From Rhodobacteraceae bacterium KLH11 (GTDB taxonomy: Bacteria; Pseudomonadota; Alphaproteobacteria; Rhodobacterales; Rhodobacteraceae): a DNA stretch of 64,000 bases. Shown one piece after another: positions 7,749-17,130 of this stretch. Within the stretch, counting starts at the first letter, position 1; the number at the start of each line of letters is the position of its first letter. The stretch covers positions 2,784,008 to 2,848,007 of the forward strand of contig DS999531.1 in NCBI GenBank assembly GCA_000158135.1, written 5' to 3'. A program made the position numbers and the translations under genes. The notes under the pieces are model-generated. The model made no database searches. It was not told where the DNA came from and saw nothing but the letters and a program-made list of their open reading frames with translations.

Positions 7749-8749
7749 CCCGACAACCGCCCACTTTGTGCACCACGCTCGCGATAGGGCGTGGTGTTAT
7801 AATGTGCCCGGTAGCATTTCGAGAAATGCGAGGGGCTGGCAAAGCCGCAGGCCAGCGCCACGTTAATGACACTCATATCCGTCTGCATCAGAAGATTGCG
7901 CGCCTTGTGCAGGCGCAACTCCATATAATAGCGCTTGGGTGAGCGGCTGAGATAGCGGCGGAACAGGCGTTCAAGCTGGCGGGTCGACATGCCGACATCC
8001 TTGGCCAGAATAGAAGGCGAGATCGGCTCTTCTATGTTTTTCTCCATCATCAGGATGACCTGGCTCAGCTTTGGATGGCGCACTCCGATCCGGGTGGGCG
8101 TGGACAGGCGCTGTGTGTCCTGATCGGTGCGGATCGAGGAATAGATCATCTGATCTGCCACCGCGTTGGCAAGGTCTTCGCCATAATCCTCGGCGATGAT
8201 CTTGAGCATCAGATCAATCGACGAGGTGCCGCCCGCCGTGGTCATCCGGTTGCCGTCGATCTGAAACACCGATTTAGTCAGGTCGATATTGTCAAACTCT
8301 TCGACGAAACTGTCCGAGTTTTCCCAGTGAATCGTCGCGCGCTTGCCGTCCAGCAGCCCGGCCTTGGCCAGCGTATAGGTGGCAGTGCACAGCCCGCCAA
8401 TCTTCAGACCCTTGCGGGCTTCGCGTCGCAGCCAGTTCAGCACGCGTTTTGTGGTCGCCGCCTGAACATCGACACCGCCGCAGATCAGGATCACGTCGTC
8501 GCGCTGCAACTCGCCCAGATCGGACTCCAGTTCGAAAGTCGTCCCGGCAGAGCAGCTGACGCTTTCCCCGCCTTCACCGGTCAAAGTCCAGGTATAAAGC
8601 TCTCGACCGGCCATGCGGTTGGCGATGCGCAGGCTGTCGAGCGCTGATGCAAAGGACAGCAGGGAAAACCGGTTCAGCAGCACAAATACGAAGTTATGCG
8701 GCTTGCCCGCGCGGCGATCCACAGTGACAACTTGGCGTTGCTCTTGCAT
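7745..8749 (-). CDS. GlxA-type transcriptional regulator (DJ-1/PfpI plus AraC HTH)
   Basis: A protein of 334 residues with an N-terminal DJ-1/PfpI-like amidotransferase domain (about 15-180, including GGVDVQ and a CTATYTLAKAGLLDG nucleophile-elbow-like segment) and a C-terminal AraC-type double helix-turn-helix (about 220-320, with STRQLERLFRRYL and ACGFASPSHFSKCYRAHY). This architecture is that of GlxA/CdhR/GbdR-like regulators that control catabolism of quaternary amines, arginine or similar compounds. I chose the ATG at 8749 because AAGGA precedes it at good distance; an in-frame GTG at 8773 is the alternative. It is divergent from the DAHP synthase gene and the target genes are not evident. 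Confidence 0.85.
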   Translation of the reverse strand: MQEQRQVVTVDRRAGKPHNFVFVLLNRFSLLSFASALDSLRIANRMAGRELYTWTLTGEGGESVSCSAGTTFELESDLGELQRDDVILICGGVDVQAATTKRVLNWLRREARKGLKIGGLCTATYTLAKAGLLDGKRATIHWENSDSFVEEFDNIDLTKSVFQIDGNRMTTAGGTSSIDLMLKIIAEDYGEDLANAVADQMIYSSIRTDQDTQRLSTPTRIGVRHPKLSQVILMMEKNIEEPISPSILAKDVGMSTRQLERLFRRYLSRSPKRYYMELRLHKARNLLMQTDMSVINVALACGFASPSHFSKCYRAHYNTTPYRERGAQSGRLSG

Positions 8750-8917
8750 GGCGAACTGTCCTTGATTCGGCACGTGCCGGGTTTTCTACGGCAGCGGTAT
8801 TCAAGCCACCATGCTCAAACCCGCTTTGCGGCGTCAAGAGGTGCAAATCGCATATGGCCTCTCTTCAATGCATTTTGTATAGAGACCACCTGAAATACCT
8901 CAGCGGAGATCAAAGCT

Positions 8918-10288
8918 ATGACCGAGTGGCAAAAAACGAACTGGCGCAACAAGCCCCGGGTTCAGATGCCCGAGTATACCGACGCGGCCGCATTGGCCAA
9001 AGTCGAGGCGCAGCTTTCGCAGTATCCCCCGCTGGTTTTTGCCGGCGAGGCGCGGCGGCTCAAGCAGCATCTGGGTGCGGCTGGCCGGGGCGAGGCCTTC
9101 CTGCTGCAAGGCGGTGATTGCGCCGAAAGCTTTGAACAGTTCAGCGCCGATGCGATCCGTGACACGTTCAAGGTGATGCTGCAGATGGCGATGGTTCTGA
9201 CCTATGGGGCCAAGGTTCCGGTGGTCAAGGTGGGCCGTATGGCGGGGCAGTTTGCCAAACCGCGCAGTGCCCCCACCGAAGTGGTGGATGGCGTGGAACT
9301 GCCCAGCTACCGCGGTGACATCATCAACGAGCTGGAATTCACCCCCGAAGCCCGCATTCCGAACCCTGCCAAAATGCTGCAGGGTTATACGCAGGCGGCG
9401 GCGACGTTGAACCTGTTGCGGGCTTTCTCGACCGGTGGTTTCGCCGATATGAGCCACGTACACGCGTGGACACTCGGCTTTACTGATGAGCAGGACGTTC
9501 AGAAATATTCGGAAATCGCCGACCACATTCAGGATTCGATCGATTTCATGACTGCGGCGGGCATTACTGCGGATACCACGCATGAATTCTCGTCGGTTGA
9601 ATTCTACACCAGCCATGAAAGCCTGCTGCTGGAATACGAAGAGGCGCTGACCCGTCTCGATTCCACATCGGGCAACTGGCTGGCCGGATCGGGCCATATG
9701 ATCTGGATCGGTGACCGCACCCGTCAGCCAGACGGGGCGCATGTGGAATTCTGCCGGGGCGTTCTGAACCCGATTGGTCTGAAATGCGGCCCGACAACAA
9801 CCGCAGAAGACCTCAAGGTTCTGATGTCCAAACTGAACCCGGAAAACGAAGAGGGTCGCCTGACCCTGATCGCGCGCTTCGGTGCCGGCAAGGCAGGTGA
9901 ACATCTGCCGCGTCTGGTCAAGGCCGTGAAAGAAGAGGGTGCCAAGGTAACCTGGGTCTGCGACCCGATGCATGGCAACACGATCAAATCGGCGACCGGT
10001 TACAAAACCCGGCCCTTTGACTCAGTGCTGCGCGAGGTGCGGGATTTCTTTGGTGTACATCAGGCCGAAGGCACAATCCCCGGCGGCGTGCATTTCGAGA
10101 TGACGGGTCTGGACGTGACCGAATGCACCGGCGGTGTGCGCGCGGTGACCGAAGAGGATCTTTCAGATCGCTACCACACCGCGTGTGATCCGCGTCTGAA
10201 CGCCTCACAGTCGCTGGAACTGGCCTTCCTTGTGGCCGAAGAACTGACCAACCTGCGCCGCGACCGCAAGAAACGCGCCGCAAGCTAA
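8918..10288 (+). CDS. 3-deoxy-7-phosphoheptulonate synthase, class II (DAHP synthase)
   Basis: A 456-residue class II (plant/Mycobacterium-like) DAHP synthase, the first committed step of the shikimate pathway: phosphoenolpyruvate plus erythrose 4-phosphate to DAHP. Recognisable blocks are [12 protein letters not shown] near the start, [11 protein letters not shown] (metal-binding cysteine), [49 protein letters not shown] and [11 protein letters not shown]. Length agrees with the class II family (about 450-470). GGAG stands eight bases before the ATG. The gene is monocistronic, ended by a strong hairpin terminator, and divergent from the GlxA-type regulator. A second shikimate gene, aroQ, lies elsewhere in the window. 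Confidence 0.93.
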   Translation: MTEWQKTNWRNKPRVQMPEYTDAAALAKVEAQLSQYPPLVFAGEARRLKQHLGAAGRGEAFLLQGGDCAESFEQFSADAIRDTFKVMLQMAMVLTYGAKVPVVKVGRMAGQFAKPRSAPTEVVDGVELPSYRGDIINELEFTPEARIPNPAKMLQGYTQAAATLNLLRAFSTGGFADMSHVHAWTLGFTDEQDVQKYSEIADHIQDSIDFMTAAGITADTTHEFSSVEFYTSHESLLLEYEEALTRLDSTSGNWLAGSGHMIWIGDRTRQPDGAHVEFCRGVLNPIGLKCGPTTTAEDLKVLMSKLNPENEEGRLTLIARFGAGKAGEHLPRLVKAVKEEGAKVTWVCDPMHGNTIKSATGYKTRPFDSVLREVRDFFGVHQAEGTIPGGVHFEMTGLDVTECTGGVRAVTEEDLSDRYHTACDPRLNASQSLELAFLVAEELTNLRRDRKKRAAS

Positions 10289-10310
10289 GCCGGGGCGTTT
10301 TCAGGTTAAC

Positions 10311-10340
10311 AACGGCGGGCCGTGCTGCCCGCCGTTTTTC
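10311..10340 (+). terminator. Intrinsic terminator after DAHP synthase
   Basis: A perfect 10-bp stem (AACGGCGGGC / GCCCGCCGTT) with a six-base loop is followed by TTTTT. It ends the DAHP synthase transcript and sits just beyond the convergent PAS gene's stop at 10351. Confidence 0.85.
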
Positions 10341-10350
10341 ATTCGCCTTT

Positions 10351-11022
10351 TTATTCGTCGCGGGAAGAGACAAGCCGCAGGTGCGGTGCGCCCTTGAAGG
10401 TGCCTTGATTTTCGGCAAAACCCACCGCCTGCTGCGGGTCAGCTTGCTGAGGGCGCTGCAGTTTGGAAACCATATGTTCGCGATGGTCAGAGACGATGAA
10501 CCGGCGCGGCGTGGCCCCGATTGCGCCATCGCTGACCATGACCCCCAGCACCCGGCTGATATCCCCAAGGTCGCTTCGAAGCGGCAGCAGGATCATCCGC
10601 GCCTGCAGGTTGGCCCGCCCCATCTTGCCTTTCGAGATCAAACCCAGTTCGACAACTGCCGGGGCCGAAAACACCCGGTCCAGACGGGTTTTGATGTCGT
10701 CGCGGGCAGCAGGCTCGAAAAACGCGGTCAAGGGCATGCCGCGTATTTCCATTCCAGCCAGTTTGTTCAGATGACTTCCTGCCAGTCGAAACCGCGCCAG
10801 CCCCGGCGCGATCCGTTCCAGAATAAACGTATATTCAAGGATATTCTCAAGCCCGCGTGGATCAATCTGCGCGCGCATGGGAACGCTGTCACCTGTCAGC
10901 AACGCGGTCCAATACGCTTCGGCCTGCCGGATCGGGGACAGGCTGCGCCCACTGTCAAATCGGTCCATTGCGACGATCTTTCCAAATTCTGAGCCGGAAC
11001 CAATCCCGAAAAAGGTTTTCAT
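10351..11022 (-). CDS. PAS domain protein (PAS_5 family)
   Basis: A 223-residue protein matching the alphaproteobacterial PAS_5 type: an N-terminal region (SPIRQAEAYWTAL) followed by a PAS-like fold (RAQIDPRGLENILEYTFILERIAPGLARFRLAGSHL, about 50-85) and a beta-strand half with LPLRSDLG and VLGVMVSDG. There is no output domain, so it probably senses or binds a partner. Function is not known for the family. The start ATG follows GGGTGA. Its upstream region holds a consensus CtrA box at 11147-11162, about 125 bases from the start codon, making cell-cycle control plausible. Confidence 0.75.
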   Translation of the reverse strand: MKTFFGIGSGSEFGKIVAMDRFDSGRSLSPIRQAEAYWTALLTGDSVPMRAQIDPRGLENILEYTFILERIAPGLARFRLAGSHLNKLAGMEIRGMPLTAFFEPAARDDIKTRLDRVFSAPAVVELGLISKGKMGRANLQARMILLPLRSDLGDISRVLGVMVSDGAIGATPRRFIVSDHREHMVSKLQRPQQADPQQAVGFAENQGTFKGAPHLRLVSSRDE

Positions 11023-11146
11023 TTCATCACCCTATCGTCAATCCATCGCGATTTTCGTAAAATGCCATCTATTGGGCAAAGCTGCGATCTGCCAGCTTTT
11101 CTGATTGTCAGATTGACACGGGTTAATACAATTTTGGAGCAATTAT

Positions 11147-11162
11147 TTAACGAATGGTTAAC
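11147..11162. promoter_or_regulatory. CtrA-type binding site TTAA-N7-TTAAC
   Basis: TTAA (11147-11150), seven bases, then TTAAC (11158-11162) matches the published CtrA consensus exactly. It lies in the divergent region between the PAS gene (minus) and yicC (plus). ChpT, the phosphotransferase that feeds CtrA, is encoded at 30618-31214, so the pathway is present. Which of the two genes it controls is not decidable from sequence. Confidence 0.6.
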
Positions 11163-11254
11163 CTCTGGGCATTGTCGCGCAGATGAGCGGGGTCTTGCCC
11201 CCTGACCGCCAATGGCATTAGGTGCAGCGAGCGAGTTTGACGGAAAGGGCAGGC

Positions 11255-12145
11255 ATGATCAAATCCATGACTGGTTTCGCCTCGGGCAAAGGGGCGTTTG
11301 GCCCTCATAGCTGGAGCTGGGAACTGCGCAGCGTCAATGGCAAGGGGCTGGATATGCGCCTGCGTCTGCCCGACTGGCTGACCGGGCTTGAGGCCGCGCT
11401 GCGGGGGGATCTGTCGAAACAGGTAAACCGGGGCAATGTGTCCCTGTCGCTGCGGCTGAACCGGGAAGAGACCGCCACAGACGTTCAACTGAATACCCGC
11501 ACGATGGAGGCCGCGCTGGATGCGCTGGCCCAGACCGAGGCACTTGCAGAGGCGCGGGGCATTGCGCTGGCGCCCTCGAAAGCCAGCGATCTGCTGTCCC
11601 TGAAAGGCATGATGGAGGCCGGAGGCGACTCGGACGATCCCGCGCCGCTGGTTGAGCAGCTCAGATCGGAATTTTCCAGCCTGCTCTCGTCTTTTCTGGA
11701 TATGCGGCAGACTGAGGGGGCCGCCCTTGGCAATATCCTGAATGGACAGTTGGACCAGATCGCAGAACTGACTGGTCAGGCCGCCAAACTGGCCGAACAG
11801 CGCCGGGACGAGATGGCGCAGGCCTTGCGGGACAATCTGGCCCGTGTTCTCGACAACGCGCAAGGGGTCGAACCCGAACGCATCGCGCAAGAACTTGCGC
11901 TGATTGCGGTCAAGGCGGATATCACCGAAGAAATTGACCGGCTGGCCGCCCATGTCAGCGCCGCACGCGCGCTTCTGGCGCAGGATGGTCCGGTCGGACG
12001 CAAGCTGGATTTCCTGATGCAGGAGTTCAACCGCGAGACCAATACGCTTTGCTCTAAATCGCAGAATGCGGAATTGACGGCGGTCGGGTTGGAGTTGAAA
12101 ACCGTCATCGACCAGATGCGCGAGCAAGTACAGAACGTTGAATAA
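11255..12145 (+). CDS. YicC family protein (putative endoribonuclease)
   Basis: A 296-residue YicC/YloC family protein. The N-terminal signature is [11 protein letters not shown] and [18 protein letters not shown]; the C-terminal DUF1732 part ends with [21 protein letters not shown]. coli YicC is reported as an RNase acting on RNA; that role is inferred here by family. I start at the ATG giving the family N-terminus (11255) although the frame is open further upstream. It is followed 16 bases later by gmk, a conserved pairing in many bacteria, so both are probably co-transcribed. Confidence 0.88.
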   Translation: MIKSMTGFASGKGAFGPHSWSWELRSVNGKGLDMRLRLPDWLTGLEAALRGDLSKQVNRGNVSLSLRLNREETATDVQLNTRTMEAALDALAQTEALAEARGIALAPSKASDLLSLKGMMEAGGDSDDPAPLVEQLRSEFSSLLSSFLDMRQTEGAALGNILNGQLDQIAELTGQAAKLAEQRRDEMAQALRDNLARVLDNAQGVEPERIAQELALIAVKADITEEIDRLAAHVSAARALLAQDGPVGRKLDFLMQEFNRETNTLCSKSQNAELTAVGLELKTVIDQMREQVQNVE

Positions 12146-12161
12146 GGACGGGAACAATCGC

Positions 12162-12803
12162 ATGGCGGATCGCCGAGGCCTTTTGATCATACTGTCCTCG
12201 CCTTCGGGCGCGGGCAAATCCACTCTGGCCCGGCGATTGATGCGCTGGGACAGCGACCTGGAATTTTCAGTGTCAGCCACAACCCGCGCCCCACGCCCGG
12301 GCGAAGAACATGGGCGCGAATATTACTTTCTGTCAGAAGAGCTGTTCAAACAGCAGGTCGCCGACGGCCAGATGCTTGAGCACGCCCATGTGTTCGGCAA
12401 CTTCTATGGCTCACCCGCAGGGCCGGTGCGCGATTCGATCACACAGGGGCGCGATGTGCTGTTTGATGTGGACTGGCAGGGCGAGGTGCAGATCCGCAAT
12501 TCGGATCTGGGCAAACACGCGCTGTCGATCTTCATTCTGCCGCCCTCGATCCGCGAACTTCGCCGCAGGCTGGAAGGGCGCGGACAGGACAGTGCGGATG
12601 TGATCGCCAAACGCATGCTCAAAAGCTGGGACGAGATCAGCCATTGGGGCTATTATGATTACGTTCTGATCAACGATGATCTGGATGCCACCGAAGAGCG
12701 GTTGAAAACCATCGTCAGCGCCGAGCGCATGCGCCGTATCCAGCAACCCAGCCTGCAGAACCATATCCGCGCGTTGCAAACCGAGTTCGAGAGCCTGTCA
12801 TGA
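12162..12803 (+). CDS. gmk: Guanylate kinase
   Basis: A 213-residue guanylate kinase that phosphorylates GMP to GDP. The P-loop [10 protein letters not shown] is at residues 12-21, the GMP-binding region [17 protein letters not shown] follows, and the lid region [11 protein letters not shown] is intact. The ATG at 12162 gives the usual family length; an in-frame TTG eight codons upstream is less likely because AAGGAC fits the ATG. It follows yicC and overlaps the gamma carbonic anhydrase gene by four bases (ATGA). Confidence 0.93.
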   Translation: MADRRGLLIILSSPSGAGKSTLARRLMRWDSDLEFSVSATTRAPRPGEEHGREYYFLSEELFKQQVADGQMLEHAHVFGNFYGSPAGPVRDSITQGRDVLFDVDWQGEVQIRNSDLGKHALSIFILPPSIRELRRRLEGRGQDSADVIAKRMLKSWDEISHWGYYDYVLINDDLDATEERLKTIVSAERMRRIQQPSLQNHIRALQTEFESLS

Positions 12804-13321
12804 CGATCTATGCATTGGGCGAACACACACCGCAGATACATCAAGACAGCTGGGTGGCCCCCGATGCCAACCTGATCGGAAAGGTGGTGCTGGAACAGGG
12901 GGCCTCGGTCTGGTTCGGGTGCACCATTCGGGCCGATAACGAGGAAATCCGTGTCGGTACGGGCAGCAACGTGCAGGAGGATTGCGTGTTGCATGTCGAT
13001 CCGGGGTATCCGCTGACCATCGGTACGAATTGTTCGATGGGTCACAAGGTCATGCTGCATGGCTGTACGATCGGGGATAACTCGCTGATCGGTATGGGGG
13101 CCATCGTGCTGAACGGTGCAAAGATCGGCAGGAACTGCCTGATCGGGGCGGGGGCGCTGATCACTGAAGGCAAAGAGATACCGGATAATTCGCTGGTCAT
13201 GGGGGCGCCGGGCAAGGTCGTGCGGCAGCTTGATGAGGCCGCGGTGCAGAAACTCACGCTGACCGCGCTGCATTATCAGCAGACCATGCGCAAGTACCGA
13301 GACACCCTGACACCGGTTTGA
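12800..13321 (+). CDS. Gamma-class carbonic anhydrase family protein (YrdA/CaiE-like)
   Basis: A 173-residue left-handed beta-helix protein with hexapeptide repeats through residues 20-150. Three histidines expected to bind the metal are at 65 (VLHVDPGY), 82 (GHKV) and 87 (LHGC). Members are gamma carbonic anhydrases or related acyl-carrier-like proteins with unproved activity. It is coupled to gmk by an ATGA overlap and is followed six bases later by phoR, so it may share a transcript with both. Confidence 0.88.
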   Translation: MTIYALGEHTPQIHQDSWVAPDANLIGKVVLEQGASVWFGCTIRADNEEIRVGTGSNVQEDCVLHVDPGYPLTIGTNCSMGHKVMLHGCTIGDNSLIGMGAIVLNGAKIGRNCLIGAGALITEGKEIPDNSLVMGAPGKVVRQLDEAAVQKLTLTALHYQQTMRKYRDTLTPV

Positions 13322-13327
13322 ACCTGA

Positions 13328-14359
13328 ATGACAGATAACCTTCTTTCTGAACTTGTGGCGGCAATCCCGTTGCCCGCCCTGCTGGTCGACCGGGCCGAGC
13401 GGATCGTGGCCGCAAATACCGAGGCGCGCACCCTGCTGGGTCATGTGATTGAGGGCCGGCATTTTGCCACCATCCTGCGCCAGCCACAGGTGATCGATCT
13501 GGTGGAGCAATGTCTGCGTTCGCAACAGCCGGGAAAGGCGCGGCACCTGTCAAATGACGGGGCGCAGGATACCACATTCGAGGTGGAGTGCCGTTATATG
13601 AACGGTACCGATAAGGTGCTGGCGGTCTTTCAGGATGTCACCCATCTGGAGCAGGCTGGCCAGATGCGGCGGGATTTCGTGGCCAATGTCAGCCATGAAC
13701 TGCGCACGCCGCTTACGGCGCTTATGGGGTTTATCGAAACGCTGCGCGGCCCCGCGCGTGATGATACTGCGGCCCGGGACCGGTTCCTGCAGATCATGAC
13801 GGACGAGGCCAACCGGATGAACCGGCTGGTGGGCGATCTGCTCTCGCTCAATCGTGTCGAAAGCGAGGAACGGGTCAGGCCCAAAGAGCCGCTGAAGCTG
13901 ACCGGGCTGATCCGCTCCACCCTCAATACGCTCAAACCGCTGGCAGATGATGCCAGCGTCAGGCTGTCACTGGATGCGCCGGATGAACCGGTTGAGATGG
14001 TCGGGGACAGCGATCAGCTGCGTCAGGTGTTCACCAACCTCGTCGAGAATGCGATCAAATACGGCGGCAGCGGCGGTGTGGTCGATGTCATTGTCACTCT
14101 GTCCGAGCGCGATACCGCCATGCGCGGGCCAGCCGTGCGGATCAAGATCGTGGATCAGGGGCCCGGGATCGACGCCAAGCATCTGCCCAGACTGACTGAA
14201 CGTTTCTATCGCGCAGACAGTCACCGCTCGCGCGAGTTGGGCGGGACCGGGCTGGGTCTTGCCATCGTCAAACATATCCTCAACCGCCACCGGGGCCGGT
14301 TGCGGGTGGAAAGCGAGCTGGGGCAAGGGGCGGTTTTCACCGTTATTCTGCCGCGCTGA
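13328..14359 (+). CDS. phoR: Phosphate regulon sensor histidine kinase PhoR
   Basis: A 343-residue histidine kinase. Residues 1-105 form a PAS-like sensor, 110-175 the HisKA dimerisation domain with the phosphorylated His123 in FVANVSHELRTPLTAL, and 215-343 the HATPase domain (NLVENAIKYG, DQGPGID, GGTGLGLAIVKHIL). No transmembrane segment is present, unlike E. coli PhoR, so the kinase is probably cytosolic and may sense through PhoU and PstB. Assignment rests on the adjacent Pho box-pstSCAB-phoU-phoB cluster. It is transcribed with the gmk-carbonic anhydrase genes or from a promoter within them. Confidence 0.88.
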   Translation: MTDNLLSELVAAIPLPALLVDRAERIVAANTEARTLLGHVIEGRHFATILRQPQVIDLVEQCLRSQQPGKARHLSNDGAQDTTFEVECRYMNGTDKVLAVFQDVTHLEQAGQMRRDFVANVSHELRTPLTALMGFIETLRGPARDDTAARDRFLQIMTDEANRMNRLVGDLLSLNRVESEERVRPKEPLKLTGLIRSTLNTLKPLADDASVRLSLDAPDEPVEMVGDSDQLRQVFTNLVENAIKYGGSGGVVDVIVTLSERDTAMRGPAVRIKIVDQGPGIDAKHLPRLTERFYRADSHRSRELGGTGLGLAIVKHILNRHRGRLRVESELGQGAVFTVILPR

Positions 14360-14418
14360 TGACCTCTGTTCCCGGCGAAAATTCCCGTCAAGTTAAAATC
14401 TTTTGAGAATTTCGTGAG

Positions 14419-14451
14419 TTGTCATGAATCTGTTACATACCTGTCACAAAA
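14419..14451 (+). promoter_or_regulatory. Pho box of three 11-bp direct repeats upstream of pstS
   Basis: Three contiguous 11-bp units, TTGTCATGAAT, CTGTTACATAC and CTGTCACAAAA, match the PhoB half-site consensus CTGTCATA/TAA/T. They lie 79 bases before the pstS start. A -10-like CATAAT begins 15 bases after the last repeat (14467-14472), the arrangement of PhoB-activated sigma-70 promoters, where the box replaces the -35 element. Confidence 0.85.
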
Positions 14452-14529
14452 GGCTTACGCGCAGATCATAATGCTTCGCGCAGATCATCATGGGGGTGAT
14501 CAAAACCCATCCTTCTCAAGGAGACCGAA

Positions 14530-15570
14530 ATGTCCTTTGTTAAACTGTCGGCTTCTGCGCTGGCAATCGCTGCCGTCTCGGCAACCGCTGCAGTTGCGCG
14601 TGACAATGTTCAGGTTGCCGGTTCGTCAACCGTTCTGCCTTATGCTTCGATCGTTGCGGAGCTGTTCGGTGAAAACACCGACTTCCCCACTCCAGTTGTT
14701 GAATCCGGCGGCTCATCGGCCGGTCTGAAGCGTTTCTGCGAAGGTGTTGGTGAAAACACGATCGACGTTGCCAACGCGTCGCGCGCAATTCGCGAAAAAG
14801 AAATCAAAGCCTGTGCCGAAAATGGCGTGACCGATATCATGGAAGTGCGCATCGGTTATGATGGCATCGTGTTCGCAAGCCAGCAGGCTGGCCCTGCCTT
14901 CACCGCGTTCCAGCCGGCAGACATCTACAACGCCATCGGCTCGAAGGTCATGAAAGACGGTGCTCTGGTTGATAACAGCTACAACAGCTGGGCCGAGTTC
15001 AACGGCGACCTGCCTGATGTTGAGATCGCCATGTTCATCCCCGGCACCAAGCACGGTACCCGTGAAGTGTTCGAAGACAAAGTTCTGCTGGCGGGTTGTG
15101 AATCGACCGGCGCCATGGAAGCCATGATTGCAGGCGGCATGAGCGAAGATGACGCCGAAGACGCATGCCTTGACGTGCGCGCAGACGGCAAGTCGGTCGA
15201 CATCGACGGTGACTACACCGAGACTCTGGCCCGCATCGACACCAACCCCAATGGCATCGGCGTGTTCGGCTTGGCGTTCTACGAGAACAACACCGACAAG
15301 CTGAAGGTCGCGACCATGGGTGATATCGCCCCGTCGACCGAGACCATCGCTTCGGGTGAGTACCCCGTGTCGCGCCCACTGTTCTTCTACGTCAAGAAAG
15401 CGCATATCGGCGTGATCCCGGGCCTGAAAGAATACGCTCAGTTCTTCACTCATGATGAGATCGCAGGCGGGTCGGGTCCTCTGGCCAACTATGGTCTGGT
15501 GGCCGATCCTGAACTGGCAAAAACGCAGGATGCCATCGCCAACGAAGTGACCCTGGGTTCGGGCAGCTAA
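14530..15570 (+). CDS. pstS: Phosphate ABC transporter substrate-binding protein PstS
   Basis: A 346-residue periplasmic phosphate-binding protein. A signal peptide ends near VAR-DN (residue 23), followed by the phosphate-contact loop VAGSSTVLPYA and, later, ESGGSSAGLKRFCEG and SRAIREKE. The sequence IPGTKHGTREVF supplies the expected Thr/His/Gly/Thr/Arg contacts. It is the first gene of the pst operon, placed behind the Pho box, and separated from pstC by a hairpin that should keep PstS in excess. Confidence 0.95.
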   Translation: MSFVKLSASALAIAAVSATAAVARDNVQVAGSSTVLPYASIVAELFGENTDFPTPVVESGGSSAGLKRFCEGVGENTIDVANASRAIREKEIKACAENGVTDIMEVRIGYDGIVFASQQAGPAFTAFQPADIYNAIGSKVMKDGALVDNSYNSWAEFNGDLPDVEIAMFIPGTKHGTREVFEDKVLLAGCESTGAMEAMIAGGMSEDDAEDACLDVRADGKSVDIDGDYTETLARIDTNPNGIGVFGLAFYENNTDKLKVATMGDIAPSTETIASGEYPVSRPLFFYVKKAHIGVIPGLKEYAQFFTHDEIAGGSGPLANYGLVADPELAKTQDAIANEVTLGSGS

Positions 15571-15592
15571 TCCGGACACTGGTTCGACGATT

Positions 15593-15615
15593 GGGGCGGC
15601 CATCGGTGTCGCCCC
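15593..15615 (+). terminator. Hairpin in the pstS-pstC spacer
   Basis: A six-bp GC stem (GGGGCG / CGCCCC, 11-base loop) lies 23 bases after the pstS stop. A T-rich stretch (ATCTTTTAAA) begins only several bases later. It is likely an attenuator or 3'-end stabiliser rather than a full terminator. Confidence 0.45.
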
Positions 15616-15657
15616 TAAGCATCTTTTAAATTCCCAATCGAGACCCGTGGGGGTGTT

Positions 15658-17130
15658 ATGCCGATAATTTGGCTTTTCCTGATTGTGATCGCGATCTCTG
15701 CAATCGGATATTTGCTTGGGCGCTCACGTGCCTTGCAAAGCGCAGGCGGTGACAGCCGAAACCTGCATTCGCTTCCAACTTTTTACGGTGCGAACGTTGC
15801 CCTGAAGACCGTGATCCCGGCGTTTGGTCTCTTGATTGTCTGGTTGCTGGTGCAACCACTTTATGTGAACTCTCAGGTGTCGGAAATGATCCCCGATACC
15901 GCGGTCAAAGAAGGGTCGTCGCGCAGTCTTGTTATGGCTGAAGTCCGCCGTACTGCTGACGGGCTGAACAATGCGGTGGCACGGGGGCTGCTCTCTGAAA
16001 CCGAAGCCGCCAACCCGAATGCTGATAGTGCTGAAGTTACCCAGCTTCTCAAGGAAGCAGGGCAGGTCGTGACTTCAGATATCAGCAAGCCGGTTTTGCT
16101 CGCTGCCCAGAAACACCGTGTTATGAACGCGACCGGATACTCCGTCATGACGGTCGCTATAATTCTTGTGGCATTGGCCGGTGCCGTCTTCAGCTGGTTT
16201 CAGACCCATTCCGAATACCGCGCGCGCAATGTGGTAGAGCAGGGCGTGCGCGTTCTGCTGCTTGCCGCGGCCTCCATCGCGATCCTGACGACAATTGGGA
16301 TTGTGCTCTCGCTTGTCTTCAACACGTGGGAGTTCTTCAAGCTCTACCCGGCGTCAGAATTCTTCTTCGGCACGACCTGGGCCCCCAGTTTCTCGGGTCG
16401 GGGCGGTGCATCTGATCTGGGGATCATCCCGTTGCTGTGGGGTACGTTCTACATCTCGCTGGTCGCGCTGCTGGTGGCCGTGCCCATCGGGCTGTTCGCG
16501 GCGATCTACCTGAGTGAATATGCATCCCCGCGTGTTCGCGCCTTTGCCAAGCCGCTCCTTGAGGTGCTGGCCGGTATCCCGACAATCGTTTACGGCCTTT
16601 TTGCCCTGCTGACCGTGGGCCCGCTTTTGCTGGGTATTTTCGGCGATAACGGGCTGGGCTGGATGAAGGCTGGCACCGCCGTTATGACCGCCGGACTGGT
16701 CATGGGCATCATGCTGATCCCGTTTGTCTCATCATTGTCGGACGACATCATCAACGCGGTGCCCCAAGCCATGCGCGACGGGTCTTACGGGCTGGGTGCG
16801 ACCCAATCGGAAACCATCCGTCAGGTCGTTCTGCCTGCTGCCTTGCCGGGGATCGTCGGTGCGATCCTGCTGGCCGCCTCGCGCGCCATTGGTGAAACCA
16901 TGATCGTGGTTCTGGGGGCAGGAGCCGCCGCACGGCTCGACCTCAACCCGTTTGAAGCCATGACAACCGTCACCGCCAAGATCGTCAGCCAGTTGACCGG
17001 CGACGCCGATTTCGCCTCGCCCGAGGCGCTGGTTGCCTTCGCCCTTGGCATGACCCTGTTCGTCCTGACGCTGGGTCTGAACATCTTTGCCCTCTACATC
17101 GTGCGCAAATATCGGGAGCAGTACGAATGA
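15658..17130 (+). CDS. pstC: Phosphate ABC transporter permease PstC
   Basis: A 490-residue permease. The C-terminal half is a standard PstC binding-protein-dependent transport domain with the coupling motif MRDGSYGLGATQSETIRQVVLPAALPGIVGA. The N-terminal ~200 residues add two or more membrane spans and a periplasmic region (SEMIPDTAVKEGSSRSLVMAE) characteristic of the long PstC form with a DUF3708-like extension. That makes it much longer than E. coli PstC (319 residues). The stop overlaps pstA by four bases. Confidence 0.93.
   Translation: MPIIWLFLIVIAISAIGYLLGRSRALQSAGGDSRNLHSLPTFYGANVALKTVIPAFGLLIVWLLVQPLYVNSQVSEMIPDTAVKEGSSRSLVMAEVRRTADGLNNAVARGLLSETEAANPNADSAEVTQLLKEAGQVVTSDISKPVLLAAQKHRVMNATGYSVMTVAIILVALAGAVFSWFQTHSEYRARNVVEQGVRVLLLAAASIAILTTIGIVLSLVFNTWEFFKLYPASEFFFGTTWAPSFSGRGGASDLGIIPLLWGTFYISLVALLVAVPIGLFAAIYLSEYASPRVRAFAKPLLEVLAGIPTIVYGLFALLTVGPLLLGIFGDNGLGWMKAGTAVMTAGLVMGIMLIPFVSSLSDDIINAVPQAMRDGSYGLGATQSETIRQVVLPAALPGIVGAILLAASRAIGETMIVVLGAGAAARLDLNPFEAMTTVTAKIVSQLTGDADFASPEALVAFALGMTLFVLTLGLNIFALYIVRKYREQYE

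Noticed and set aside
11147-12280. 377-codon minus-strand frame opposite yicC
   Set aside because: Antisense to the well-supported YicC gene and rich in Gln/Arg; shadow frame.
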